Assembly (NCBI RefSeq): GCF_019396385.1
Contig: NZ_JAHKRN010000064.1
Span: forward strand, 1 to 41,576
DNA: 41,576 nt
DNA from: Nonomuraea harbinensis
GTDB lineage: Bacteria; Actinomycetota; Actinomycetes; Streptosporangiales; Streptosporangiaceae
Direction of reading: 5' to 3'
Of the stretch, positions 26,129 to 36,443 are shown piece by piece. The position numbers were made by a program, and so were the translations under genes. How positions within the stretch are numbered: the stretch's first letter is position 1; every line of letters begins with the position of its first letter. The notes under the pieces were generated by a model. That model saw nothing but the letters and a program-made list of their open reading frames with translations. It was not told the DNA's origin and searched no databases.

Positions 26129-26984
26129 CCTGACCGAGGAGCTGGCAAAGGTGAAGGGCGAGGAGCCCGCCGTCCCAAGCAAGGACGTCCGGGTGCATCC
26201 CGACCCGGAGCCCGCTAAGGGCCCCTTGGACGTGCCCACGGGCACGCCGACGGTCATCGTCGACGATCTCCACATCGTCTACCGCGTCTACGGCGCCGCG
26301 TCGGAGTCCGAGAAGGGCAACGCGGTCAACGCCTTCATGCGCATCGTGAAGCGCCAGGGCAGGCCGCAGATGAAGGAGGTCCACGCCGTCAAAGGCGTCT
26401 CCTTCGTGGCCTACCACGGCGACGCCATCGGCGTCGTCGGCCGCAACGGCTCCGGCAAGTCCACGCTGCTGCGCGCCATCGCCGGCCTGCTGCCGCCCCA
26501 CTCCGGCGCCGTCTACACCGACGGGCAGCCGTCGCTGCTGGGCGTCAACGCGGCCCTGATGCGCGAGCTGACCGGCGAGCGCAACATCATCCTCGGCTGC
26601 TACGCCATGGGCATGACCCCGGCGGAGGTCAGGGAGAAATACCAGGAGATCGTCGACTTCTCCGGCATCGACGAGTTCGTCCAGTTGCCGATGTCCACCT
26701 ACTCCTCCGGCATGGGCGCCCGGCTCCGCTTCGCCATCTCCTCGGCCAAGACCCACGACGTCCTGCTCATCGACGAGGCCCTGGCCACGGGTGACCGCGA
26801 GTTCCGCAAGAAGAGCGAGCAGCGCATCCGCCAGATCAGGGAGTCGGCGGGCACGGTCTTCCTGGTGGCCCACGACCTGCGGGTGATCCAGCAGACGTGC
26901 AACCGGGTGATCTGGCTCCACAAGGGAAAGATCAAAATGGACGGCGACCCCAAGGAAGTCCTCGCCGCCTACACCAAGGGCTGA
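26121..26984 (+). CDS. ABC exporter ATP-binding protein (TagH/Wzt-like)
   Basis: 287 residues from the GTG at 26121, preceded by GAGGAGAGG, overlapping the permease stop. A polar N-terminal stretch of about 40 residues precedes the nucleotide-binding domain: VVGRNGSGKSTLLRAIAGLL (Walker A), the family-typical LMRELTGERNI insert, signature YSSGMGARLRFAIS, Walker B VLLIDEALATGD and VAHDLRV. There is no C-terminal carbohydrate-binding domain of the long Wzt kind, so it is TagH-like in its short form. It works with the preceding permease in cell-wall glycan export. Confidence 0.9.
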   Translation: MADLTEELAKVKGEEPAVPSKDVRVHPDPEPAKGPLDVPTGTPTVIVDDLHIVYRVYGAASESEKGNAVNAFMRIVKRQGRPQMKEVHAVKGVSFVAYHGDAIGVVGRNGSGKSTLLRAIAGLLPPHSGAVYTDGQPSLLGVNAALMRELTGERNIILGCYAMGMTPAEVREKYQEIVDFSGIDEFVQLPMSTYSSGMGARLRFAISSAKTHDVLLIDEALATGDREFRKKSEQRIRQIRESAGTVFLVAHDLRVIQQTCNRVIWLHKGKIKMDGDPKEVLAAYTKG

Positions 26985-27030
26985 CCACCATCTGACACCG
27001 CCTCGCCCGGTCGGGACTCTCGGGCAGGCT

Positions 27031-27063
27031 GCGCCACTTCCCCTGCCGCTCGGGCGGTGGCGC
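27031..27063 (+). terminator. Hairpin after the TagGH-like operon
   Basis: GCGCCAC (27031-27037) pairs with GTGGCGC (27057-27063); the loop contains a minor CCGC/GCGG pairing. It begins 47 bases after the ATPase stop. There is no U tract. Confidence 0.4.
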
Positions 27064-27090
27064 GTGGACGCGCCGCTTCGCGTGGACGCG
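27061..27090. repeat. Direct repeat of 12 bp
   Basis: CGCGTGGACGCG occurs at 27061-27072 and again at 27079-27090, 18 bases apart. It lies in the non-coding 26985-27364 stretch; the remainder of that stretch before 27287 shows no gene or clear signal. Confidence 0.6.
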
Positions 27091-27286
27091 TCGCGTCGGG
27101 CCCGGTCTTTTCCGCGGAGCCCTTCCCGACGGCGGGCCGGTCGTCCGTGACGATCCGCCGGCGGGAAACGGAAACCTTCTCGGGACACCCCGGGCGGGCC
27201 GCCATGATGTGGGCCTTTGGCACGCCCAGGCCCCCGTAGATTTCGAGACGGTGTGCGAGAAGTCAGTCGGGGCTGCGCGTGTAGGA

Positions 27287-27316
27287 CTGACAGGAGGGGC
27301 TACCGTTCGCTAGGAT
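27287..27316 (+). promoter_or_regulatory. Promoter of the SOS-type small gene
   Basis: CTGACA (27287-27292), 18-base spacer, TAGGAT (27311-27316). The LexA palindrome starts at the next base, covering the transcription start. Confidence 0.6.
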
Positions 27317-27332
27317 TCGAACGTCGGTTCGA
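27317..27332. promoter_or_regulatory. LexA (SOS) box
   Basis: TCGAAC-GTCG-GTTCGA is a perfect 16-bp palindrome and an exact match to the actinobacterial LexA consensus (TCGAAC-N4-GTTCGA). Its place directly after the -10 element is ideal for repression. It lies 33 bases before the start of the small gene at 27365. Confidence 0.85.
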
Positions 27333-27364
27333 GCTTGGGAACGGTGATGGAGTGGGGGGACACG

Positions 27365-27523
27365 ATGGGTGAGCTCTCGGCCGCTATCGACCACCTGGCC
27401 ACCGAGGATGTGACCGAGATACCCACGATGCAGCTCGCCGAGCAGTTGCTGGAGCTGCACTGGCAGATGGCGAGGCTGCAGGCCCAGATCGCCCGCCGCA
27501 CGGGCGTGCGACTGCCCGGATAG
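27365..27523 (+). CDS. Short DUF222 (13E12-type) N-terminal ORF under LexA control
   Basis: 52 residues, starting at the ATG of 27365 after a GGGGGGAC site. The sequence (ELSAAIDHLATEDVTEIPTM... QLAEQLLELHWQMARLQAQIARR) resembles the N-terminal helices of DUF222/HNH endonuclease proteins, the 13E12 repeat family. Those genes are LexA-regulated in mycobacteria, and a LexA box lies upstream here. It stops early; a further DUF222-like piece appears in another frame shortly downstream, so this is probably the translated head of a decayed gene. A genuine small SOS-induced helical protein is the alternative. Confidence 0.55.
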   Translation: MGELSAAIDHLATEDVTEIPTMQLAEQLLELHWQMARLQAQIARRTGVRLPG

Positions 27524-27570
27524 AAAGCGAACCGCCGCCGACCCTGGTGCGGGCCGGCGGCGGGGCCGCG

Positions 27571-27600
27571 GCTCACGGCGCCGCCACCCTGCAGACTTGG
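27571..27600 (+). pseudogene. Possible out-of-frame DUF222 remnant
   Basis: Read in a different frame from the preceding ORF, these bases give AHGAATLQTW, close to the ADGATSLQSW motif that follows the first helices in 13E12/DUF222 proteins. The distance from the upstream helix is about right. Beyond it no frame matches the rest of DUF222, so the gene would be frameshifted and truncated by the convergent gene. Confidence 0.35.
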
Positions 27601-27713
27601 GCGGCGCCGGCGAGCGCGGCGGGGGTCGGGAAGCCACTCCCGGGGATGGGCTCCCGCAGGATGCGGGGCCCGGCGATGCTTCAGAGGGTGCGGAGCTCGG
27701 GTCCGCCAGAAGA

Positions 27714-28538
27714 TCAGCGGTAGTGCCAGGGGTCCCGGACCATGCTGGTGAGGGCGGCCGTGGTCCAGCCCAGCGCGGCGACGGTGTCGGTGTAGGCGCT
27801 GGTGGCCTTCGTCCCGTTGGTGGAGACCAGGGCGGAGGCGTCCTCGACGAGCGGGGCGATCTCATCGATGGAGGCGACCTGAGTGGTGCCGGGCAGCGAC
27901 TCCAGCAGCGGCGCCGTCTCGGCGGGCGCCACGCGGCCGACGAGCGGCGCCAGACGTCCGTTGCTGGATCGCGGCAGCGCCTGCTTCGCGGCACGCGACA
28001 TGCCGACGACCGTTTCCTGCAGCGACAGGTGGGCCACGCCTGTCGTGGCGCCGTCCAGCGCCGACGTGGCGCCGTCCAGCGCCTCGGTGGAGCCGTAGCG
28101 TCCGCCGGGCACCATCCGGGTCGTCGACAGCGACGCCGTGGCGCCCCCGAGCGAGCCTTCGAACAGGTAGGCGACCTGGGCGAAGGCGCCCTCGAACGTG
28201 TCCTCCTGCTTCGGCTTGGCCGGGCGCGAGGCGGCGAGGCCGTCCAGAGGCAGGGTGTTGGACAGGCCGTCGATGCTGGGGCGTCCCTGCGGCCTGGTCT
28301 GGTTCTGCGCGGGCTTGGCGGAGGCCTTGGCGCCTGCGCCGAACAGCCCGTCCAGCAGGCCGCCGGCGAGCCCGCCCACCAGGCCGTCGAGCGGCGAGCC
28401 GTCGCTGTCGCTCCGGACCTGGTCGCGCTTCGTGGGCGAGGCGCCGAGGTCCCTGGCCTGGGCCTGCGCCGGCACGGCGAGTGCCGCCGCGAGCCCGAAT
28501 GCCGTTACGGCGACCGCCGTCTTCATTACACGTTTCAT
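27714..28538 (-). CDS. Secreted Gly/Leu/Ala-rich protein, unknown function
   Basis: 274 residues from the ATG at 28538, which has GGAAGG upstream. Signal peptide MKRVMKTAVAVTAFGLAAAL ending near PAQAQA. The mature part has a Gly/Leu-rich helix-like stretch (DGLVGGLAGGLLDGLFGAGAK), a linker with PRPQ residues, then a helical C-terminal half containing a duplicated LDGAT unit encoded by a 21-bp tandem duplication. There are no cysteines and no membrane anchor. It resembles secreted actinomycete proteins often annotated only as hypothetical or misnamed ATP-binding; I do not recognise a function. It is monocistronic. Confidence 0.75.
   Translation of the reverse strand: MKRVMKTAVAVTAFGLAAALAVPAQAQARDLGASPTKRDQVRSDSDGSPLDGLVGGLAGGLLDGLFGAGAKASAKPAQNQTRPQGRPSIDGLSNTLPLDGLAASRPAKPKQEDTFEGAFAQVAYLFEGSLGGATASLSTTRMVPGGRYGSTEALDGATSALDGATTGVAHLSLQETVVGMSRAAKQALPRSSNGRLAPLVGRVAPAETAPLLESLPGTTQVASIDEIAPLVEDASALVSTNGTKATSAYTDTVAALGWTTAALTSMVRDPWHYR
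28044..28083. repeat. 21-bp tandem duplication inside the secreted-protein gene
   Basis: CGTGGCGCCGTCCAGCGCC occurs at 28044-28062 and 28065-28083, period 21, encoding a repeated seven-residue unit (A-L-D-G-A-T-S/T). Confidence 0.85.
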
Positions 28539-28930
28539 GATTTGCCTTCCCGGCTCGTGATCGATCGCTTCGGAGAGCATTGAATTGCGAATCGATAACC
28601 CCCGAATGCCGTGGCGTACACGCTATGGGCACCGCACGAAGCGCGCCGTCCGCGGCTGAGCTACGGATGCAGTTCTATCACCGCGCACGACCCCGGGTGA
28701 GCCGCTAAAAGCCCGCGTGACAAGGGCTTTGTGGGTAAGTTACCGAGCCCGAAAGGGGTCACACAGGGGGAGACAAATCGGGAAATAGAGGGGGGCTAAT
28801 TCGGATATTCCATGGACGCTTCCGGCGTCCATAAGTGCGCTTTCCCCGGCCCGCGCCAGGAGCTCGACAAAATGAATGTCACGGGCCGGGGGCGCAGATT
28901 TTCCGCTTGCGGTGGCCGCCCTTGACCGCC
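28539..28930. other. Intergenic region with two hairpins
   Basis: 392 bases between the secreted-protein start and the kamA-like stop, both on the minus strand. It holds AAAGCCC/GGGCTTT (28708-28714, 28724-28730), a terminator-like hairpin flanked by A and T runs, and a perfect ATGGACGC/GCGTCCAT palindrome (28812-28832, 5-base loop). These probably end the kamA transcript. The promoter of the secreted-protein gene must lie between 28539 and 28700, but I could not fix it. No coding sequence is seen. Confidence 0.5.
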
Positions 28931-30244
28931 TCAGGCCCCGAGCGAGGCGGCGACCTCGAACGGGAAAGCGTCGGCGAAGGCCGGCCGCAGGTCCGTCAGC
29001 CAGACGGCCGACGGGTCGTACCGCGCGAAGAACGGCCGCCCCACCAAGGAGGGGTCCCGCGCCTGGATGAGGTGGAGCACGAACACCCGCTGACCGGCGA
29101 TCTCGGTGACGCCGTCGACGCACACCTTCCCCGGCGTCGCCGACATGGACGGCCCGCGGACCGTCCTGCAGAGCCCGGAGACGCTCGCGTACGCGTCCCT
29201 GAAGATCTCGTACGCGCGGCCGAGCGGCACCGCGAAGTAGTCCTGCGGACCGGTGTCACGCTCGACGAACATGTAGTACGGGATCATCCCCATGCGGTGC
29301 TGGCGCCGCCACATGGCCTCCCAGACGGCCGGGTCGTCGTTGATCGACCTGATGAGCGGCGCCTGGGTGCGGATCGTCGCCCCGCTGCCCTGGATCCGTT
29401 CCACCGCGGACTCGACCAGCGGCGACTCCAGCTCGCGCGGGTGCGAGAAGTGCGCCATGAAGGCGAGGTTCTTGCCTGCCTTGACGACCTCCTCGAACAG
29501 GCCGAGCGTGGCGTCGGCGTCGGGGTCGGTGACGAAGCGCTGCGGCCAGTAGCCCAGCGCCTTCGTGCCGATCCTGATGGACTCGAGCTGCTCCAGCTCC
29601 AGCAGCGGCCCGATGTAGCGCCTGATCACCGGCTCACCCATGATCATGGCGTCGCCGCCGGTGATCAGGACGCTGGTCACCTCGCGATGCTGGCGGAGGT
29701 AGGCGACCATCTGGTCGATGTCGTCGGAGGCGAACTTGAGGTCGGCGTCGCCGACGAACTGCGCCCACCGGAAGCAGTAGGTGCAGTAGGCGTGACAGGT
29801 CTGCCCTTGCTTCGGGAAGAAGAGCACGGTCTCCGGATACTTGTGCTGCATCCCGGGCACCGGCTCCTCGCCGATGCGCGGCACGTTGAGCTCCTTCTGG
29901 CCGGCGGGGTGCGGGTTGAGCTGCGCTCTGACCTTGTTCGCCTCCGCCTGGATCTCCCCGTTGGGCGCCTCGGCCTTGAGCAGGTCGGCCAGCCGGGCCA
30001 CATCGGCCTCGGGCAGCATGTCGGCCTGCGGGAAGACGAGACGGTACATGGGGTCGTCGGGCGCCGCCGACCAATCTATGAGTTCATCGACGACGTAGGC
30101 GTTCGTCCGGAAGGGCAGCACCGTGGCCACGGCCCGCACCTTCAGTCGCTCCCCGTCATCGAGCCCGGCGCGTCGCAGGAGCTCGTCGAGGTGCTTGGAC
30201 GTGTACGCCTTGAAGCGTCGCGTACCTGCCTGGTTCAAGATCAC
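28931..30244 (-). CDS. Lysine 2,3-aminomutase-family radical SAM protein (KamA-like)
   Basis: 437 residues from the GTG at 30244 (GGGAAAGG 4 bases upstream; a TTG at 30238 is also possible). The radical SAM cluster motif CxxxCxxC is CHAYCTYC, followed by the arginine that binds the substrate carboxylate in lysine aminomutase. LITGGDAMIM is the GGD SAM-binding motif. The PLP lysine is probably in ATPGKVCVDG near the C-terminal end. The aspartate of SINDDP matches one of the two that hold the lysine side-chain amine, but the second position (D in VVDAPGGGGK of the clostridial enzyme) reads S-A-T here. The substrate may therefore differ from lysine. No partner genes for lysine fermentation or beta-lysine use are adjacent. 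Confidence 0.85.
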   Translation of the reverse strand: MILNQAGTRRFKAYTSKHLDELLRRAGLDDGERLKVRAVATVLPFRTNAYVVDELIDWSAAPDDPMYRLVFPQADMLPEADVARLADLLKAEAPNGEIQAEANKVRAQLNPHPAGQKELNVPRIGEEPVPGMQHKYPETVLFFPKQGQTCHAYCTYCFRWAQFVGDADLKFASDDIDQMVAYLRQHREVTSVLITGGDAMIMGEPVIRRYIGPLLELEQLESIRIGTKALGYWPQRFVTDPDADATLGLFEEVVKAGKNLAFMAHFSHPRELESPLVESAVERIQGSGATIRTQAPLIRSINDDPAVWEAMWRRQHRMGMIPYYMFVERDTGPQDYFAVPLGRAYEIFRDAYASVSGLCRTVRGPSMSATPGKVCVDGVTEIAGQRVFVLHLIQARDPSLVGRPFFARYDPSAVWLTDLRPAFADAFPFEVAASLGA

Positions 30245-30303
30245 TAGGCCTTTCCCATCTTTTTTGTTCGATCGGATGTAAACCTCACGCCCCCGTCGCG
30301 CGT

Positions 30304-30324
30304 CTCTCGCTCTTATACCGAGAG
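30304..30324 (-). promoter_or_regulatory. Candidate kamA promoter with overlapping inverted repeat
   Basis: CTCTCG (30304-30309) and CGAGAG (30319-30324) flank 9 bases that contain TATAAG on the minus strand (30317-30312), a good -10. A repressor bound to the repeat would cover it. The -35 is weak. Confidence 0.35.
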
Positions 30325-30404
30325 TAGGCTGCCCGCGGCTATGGTTCGGAGGGTGCTCCAAGTTTCTTGGGAGAATTGAAATCACGACATATCTTGATTT
30401 GACC

Positions 30405-30410
30405 TAAACT
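30405..30410 (+). promoter_or_regulatory. -10 element of the DUF1707 gene (leaderless)
   Basis: TAAACT lies 7 bases before the GTG at 30417 and there is no ribosome site, so transcription probably starts at the start codon. No convincing -35 was seen at the usual spacing. Confidence 0.4.
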
Positions 30411-30416
30411 GGCGGT

Positions 30417-30992
30417 GTGACCCACGACCCTGCCCTCCGGGCCTCCGACGCCGACCGTGACCAGGTCGCCGCGCTGCTCAACGAGGCCTACGCCAGTGGA
30501 CGACTCACGAGCCCCGAGCACGCCGACCGTCTCGAGGCCACCTACCAAGCTCGCACCATGGGCGAGCTGGAGCCCCTGATCGTGGACCTGCCCAAGGTCC
30601 GGTCCTCCACGGCCGCCGCGCCCATCGCGACGGAGCAGACCGTCAACGCCGTCTTCAGCAAGGTCGTCAAGCGCGGGCGCTGGATCGCCTCCCGCCACAC
30701 CCGCCTGTCGGCCACGTACGGCGCGCTCATCGTCGACCTGTCGGAGGCCGTGCTCCCCGGCCGCGAGATCACCCTTTCCGTCAGCGCGTTCGCGGCCAAG
30801 CTGATCATCCGGGTGCCGCCGAACGCCCAGGTCATCGACGAGGTCGGCGCCATGTTCGCCAAGCGCCAGGTCTCGGGCGACAACACCCCCGACGGCGACG
30901 GCCCGGTGATCAGGGTGACCGGCCGGGTCACCTTCGGCAAGGTCGTCGTGGCCCGCACCGTCCACGACTGGAACCTGAGCGGCGACGCCTAG
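30417..30992 (+). CDS. DUF1707 protein with LiaF-like C-terminal domain
   Basis: 191 residues. The N-terminal DUF1707 domain is clear: RASDADRDQVAALLNEAYASGRLTSPEHADRLEATYQARTMGELEPLIVDLP (about 8-59). After a short linker, the C-terminal part (IASRHTRLSATYGALIVDLSEAVLPGREITLSVSAFAAKLIIRVPPNAQVIDEVGAMFAK) is a beta-helix-like repeat like the cell-wall-active antibiotic response (LiaF) domain. No transmembrane helix is present. The family is widespread in actinobacteria, with no settled function. The gene stands alone, divergent from kamA, with plsX about 80 bases downstream. Confidence 0.88.
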   Translation: MTHDPALRASDADRDQVAALLNEAYASGRLTSPEHADRLEATYQARTMGELEPLIVDLPKVRSSTAAAPIATEQTVNAVFSKVVKRGRWIASRHTRLSATYGALIVDLSEAVLPGREITLSVSAFAAKLIIRVPPNAQVIDEVGAMFAKRQVSGDNTPDGDGPVIRVTGRVTFGKVVVARTVHDWNLSGDA

Positions 30993-31069
30993 TCCTGCCC
31001 GCCGGTTAGCCTGGTGACGGCCTCGCCTACCATTCGGACGGCCAAGCGACACGCCGTACGAGGTGACTT

Positions 31070-32077
31070 TTGCCAGACAGCAGGCCGATCGCGGTCGACG
31101 CCATGGGCGGCGACCGCGCGCCCCACGAGATCGTGGCGGGCGCCGTGCACGCCGTGCGTGAGCGCGGGCTGCCGGTCGTCCTGGTCGGCTCGCCACGCGT
31201 GCTGTACGAGTCACTCGCCGAACACGACGCGGCCCACGAGATCCCTATCGTGCGCGCCGAGGAGGCGCTCGCCATGGACGAGGGCGCGCTGGCCAGCCTG
31301 CGCCGGCCCCGCTCCAGCATCGCGGTCGCCTGCCACCTGCTGCGCCGCGGCGACGTGTCGGCCGTGGTCTCCGCCGGCTCGACCGCGGGCATCGTGGCCA
31401 CCGGCAAGCTGCGGCTCAAGACCCAGCAGGGGGTGCTCCGCCCGGCGCTCGCGGTCGCGCTGCCCACCCTGCCGCACCCCACGCTGCTCCTGGACGCGGG
31501 CGCGAACGCCGAGGTCAAGCCGGAGATCCTGGTCCAGTTCGGCCACCTCGGCGCCGCCTACGCCGAGCTGGCCTTCGGCATCGCCGAGCCCCGGGTGGGC
31601 CTGCTCACGATCGGCAGCGAGGCGGAGAAGGGCAACAAGCTCGTCCGCCGCGCCCACGAGCTGCTCGACGCCGCCCCCGCGCTGACCTTCGCCGGCAACG
31701 TCGAGGGCTACGACCTGCTGACCGGGCGGGCCGACGTGATCGTCACCGACGGGTTCACCGGCAACGTGGCGCTCAAGACCATGGAGGGCGCCGTCCGCTA
31801 CGCCTTCGACGAGCTGCGGCGGTCCGTGAGCGAGAGCCGGATGGCCAAGTTCGGCGCGTTCATGCAGCGCTCCCGGCTGCGCGAGCTGAGCGGCCGGCTC
31901 GACGCGGAGGCGTACGGCGGCGCGGTGCTGCTCGGGCTCAACGGCACCGTCGTCGTCGCGCACGGCTCGTCCAGCGCCAGAGGAGTCAGCGCGGCCTGCC
32001 GGCTCGCCGCCGACCTGTCGGCGAGCGGGCTGACGTCCAGGATCGGCGAGCGGATAAGCGCCCACAGATCACGCTGA
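31070..32077 (+). CDS. plsX: Phosphate acyltransferase PlsX
   Basis: 335 residues from a TTG at 31070, supported by GAGGTGA 3 bases upstream. It makes acyl-phosphate from acyl-ACP for glycerolipid synthesis. Family markers: IAVDAMGGDRAPHEIVAGAV at the start, AVVSAGSTAGIVATG, LLLDAGANAEVKPEILVQFGHLGAAYAE, GLLTIGSEAEKGNKLVRRAHELL, NVEGYDLLTGRADVIVTDGFTGNVALKTMEG and YGGAVLLGLNGTVVVAHGSS. No fab genes are adjacent (in many genomes plsX sits with fabD/fabH), so this copy is isolated. Length is normal. Confidence 0.93.
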   Translation: MPDSRPIAVDAMGGDRAPHEIVAGAVHAVRERGLPVVLVGSPRVLYESLAEHDAAHEIPIVRAEEALAMDEGALASLRRPRSSIAVACHLLRRGDVSAVVSAGSTAGIVATGKLRLKTQQGVLRPALAVALPTLPHPTLLLDAGANAEVKPEILVQFGHLGAAYAELAFGIAEPRVGLLTIGSEAEKGNKLVRRAHELLDAAPALTFAGNVEGYDLLTGRADVIVTDGFTGNVALKTMEGAVRYAFDELRRSVSESRMAKFGAFMQRSRLRELSGRLDAEAYGGAVLLGLNGTVVVAHGSSSARGVSAACRLAADLSASGLTSRIGERISAHRSR

Positions 32078-32096
32078 AAGCCGTAGGGTGATCCCC

Positions 32097-32124
32097 GTCC
32101 GCCTATCAGGGGAATCAGGCGGAC
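32097..32124 (+). terminator. Hairpin after plsX
   Basis: GTCCGCCT (32097-32104) / AGGCGGAC (32117-32124), 8-bp perfect stem, 12-base loop, 19 bases after the plsX stop. There is no U tract. Confidence 0.45.
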
Positions 32125-32180
32125 CGACGCCGGCGGGGAAACCCGCTCAGTGACGTTGCCGCAGGTCGGGGGGGTTCGCG

Positions 32181-34597
<2,417 letters not shown>

Positions 34598-34601
<4 letters not shown>

Positions 34602-36325
34602 CCGACCCGCAGAAAGTGCTCACCGAGCGCGTCCAGCAGGCGCTGGCGTCCGCGTTCGGCGCCGAGTACGCCGACGCAGATCCGCTGATCCGGCCCTCCC
34701 AGTTCGCCGACTTCCAGGCGAACGTCGCGATGAGCCTGGCCAAGCGGCTGCGACGAGCCCCGCGGGAGGTCGCCGAGTCGATCAGGGCCGAGCTGTCCGA
34801 CTTCCCCGGCGCCGTCGAGGTCAGCGGCCCGGGCTTCCTCAACATCACGCTCGACGACGGGTGGATCGAGTCCCAGGCGTCCCTCGTCTTCAAGGACCCG
34901 CGCTCCGGCGTCGCCACGGTCGCCCCCGCGCAGACCGTCGTCATCGACTACTCGGCGCCCAACGCCGCCAAGGAGATGCACGTCGGCCACCTGCGCACGA
35001 CCATCGTCGGCGACTGCCTGGCCCGGGTGCACGAACACCTCGGCAACCACGTCGTCAGGCAGAACCACCTGGGCGACTGGGGCACCCCGTTCGGCATGCT
35101 CATCGAGCACCTCCTCGACATCGGCGAGGAGGCCGCGGTCGCCCAGCTCGAAGCCGGCCAGGGGACTGAGTACTATCAGGCCGCCCGCGCCAAGTTCGAC
35201 GGCGACGAGTCGTTCAAACAGCGCTCGCGCGTACGGGTGACCACGCTCCAGTCGGGTGACCCGGAGACCATGCGGCTGTGGCACGTCTTCATGGACGCCA
35301 CCGTGCGCTACTTCAACAAGGTCTACACGATGCTCGGCGTCACCCTGACCGACGCTGACCTCGCCGGCGAGAGCATGTACAACCCGATGCTGGAGAAGAC
35401 CTGCCAGGATCTGGAGGCGGCCGGCGTCGCCACGATCAGCGAGGGCGCGCTCTGCGTGTTCCCGCCCGGCTTCACCGGCTCCGACGACAAGCCGCTGCCG
35501 CTCATCGTCAGGAAGAGCGACGGCGGCTACGGCTACGCCTCCACCGACATGGCCGCCATCCGCTACCGGGTGCACGACCTCAAGGCCGACCGCATCCTCT
35601 ACGTCGTGGGCGCCGACCAGGCGCTCCACTTCCGCATGGTGTTCGCCGCCGCCGAGCTGGCCGGCTGGCTGCCCGACTCGGTCTCCGCCGAGCACGTGCA
35701 GATCGGCATGATGCTGGGCAAGGACGGCCGCCGGTTCAAGACCCGCTCGGGCGAGTCCGTCAAGCTGATGGACCTGCTGCAGGAGGCGATCGACCGGGCG
35801 TCCGCGGCCATCGCCGAACGCGGCTACGACCAGGCCACCCGCGAGGAGATCACCCACGCGGTCGGCATGGGCGCGGTGAAGTACGCCGACCTGTCGGTCA
35901 ACCACGACAGCGAGTACGTCTTCGACTTCGACCGCATGCTGGGCTTCACCGGCAACACCGGCCCCTACATGCAGTACGCGACCGCCCGGATCCGGTCCAT
36001 CTTCCGCAAGGCGGGCCGCTCCCCCGACGACACCACGGGTCCGATCGTGCTGGGCGAGCCCGCCGAGCGCGCGCTGGGCCTCCACCTGCTCGGCTTCGGC
36101 GAGACGCTGGAGCAGGTGGCCGCCCAGTCGGAGCCGCACCGGCTGTGCGCGTTCCTGTTCGAGGCGGCCAGCCTGTTCAGCACCTTCTACGAGGAGTGCC
36201 CGGTCACCAAGGAGGGCGTCGACCCGGAGACCAGCGCGCGACGGCTGGCGCTCTGCGCGCTGACGCTGCGCGTGCTGGAGACGGGCCTCGACCTTCTGGG
36301 CGTCCCCGTACCCGAGCGCATGTAA
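34598..36325 (+). CDS. argS: Arginyl-tRNA synthetase
   Basis: 575 residues, class I aminoacyl-tRNA synthetase. The N-terminal Add-1 domain (LTERVQQALASAFG... NVAMSLAKRL... PGFLNITL) precedes the catalytic core IDYSAPNAAKEMHVGHLRTT, with the HIGH-type motif HVGH at 128-131. MMLGKDGRRFKTRSGESV stands in place of KMSKS, normal for many ArgS. The anticodon-binding C-terminal domain (EPHRLCAFLFEAASLFSTFYEECPV...ALTLRVLETGLDLLGVPVPERM) is complete. It is translationally coupled to the P-type ATPase (ATGA overlap), an unusual partner. Confidence 0.96.
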
Positions 36326-36356
36326 CAGGCGATTCGATCAAAGTCCCCGTTCCGCT

Positions 36357-36387
36357 GTGGCGCGCCTCCGCCTCGGAGGCGTGCCAC
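36357..36387 (+). terminator. Terminator-like hairpin after argS
   Basis: GTGGCGCGCCTCCG (36357-36370) pairs with CGGAGGCGTGCCAC (36374-36387) over 14 bp with one G-U and a 3-base loop, 32 bases after the argS stop. There is no U tract. Confidence 0.65.
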
Positions 36388-36443
36388 GCGGGTTACCCTT
36401 TACGGGGTCATGAACTGAGGCCGAATTGGGGGAGTTCTCTGCC

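Noticed and set aside
25211..26984. Antibiotic-resistance or drug ABC exporter
   Set aside because: The permease entry motif and the short TagH-type ATPase with the LTGERNI insert indicate cell-wall glycan export.
32078..32180. Possible riboswitch upstream of the P-type ATPase
   Set aside because: There is a hairpin (32097-32124) and some complementary G/C runs, but no match to the manganese (yybP-ykoY), magnesium (M-box), cobalamin or c-di-AMP consensus blocks; more likely the plsX terminator.
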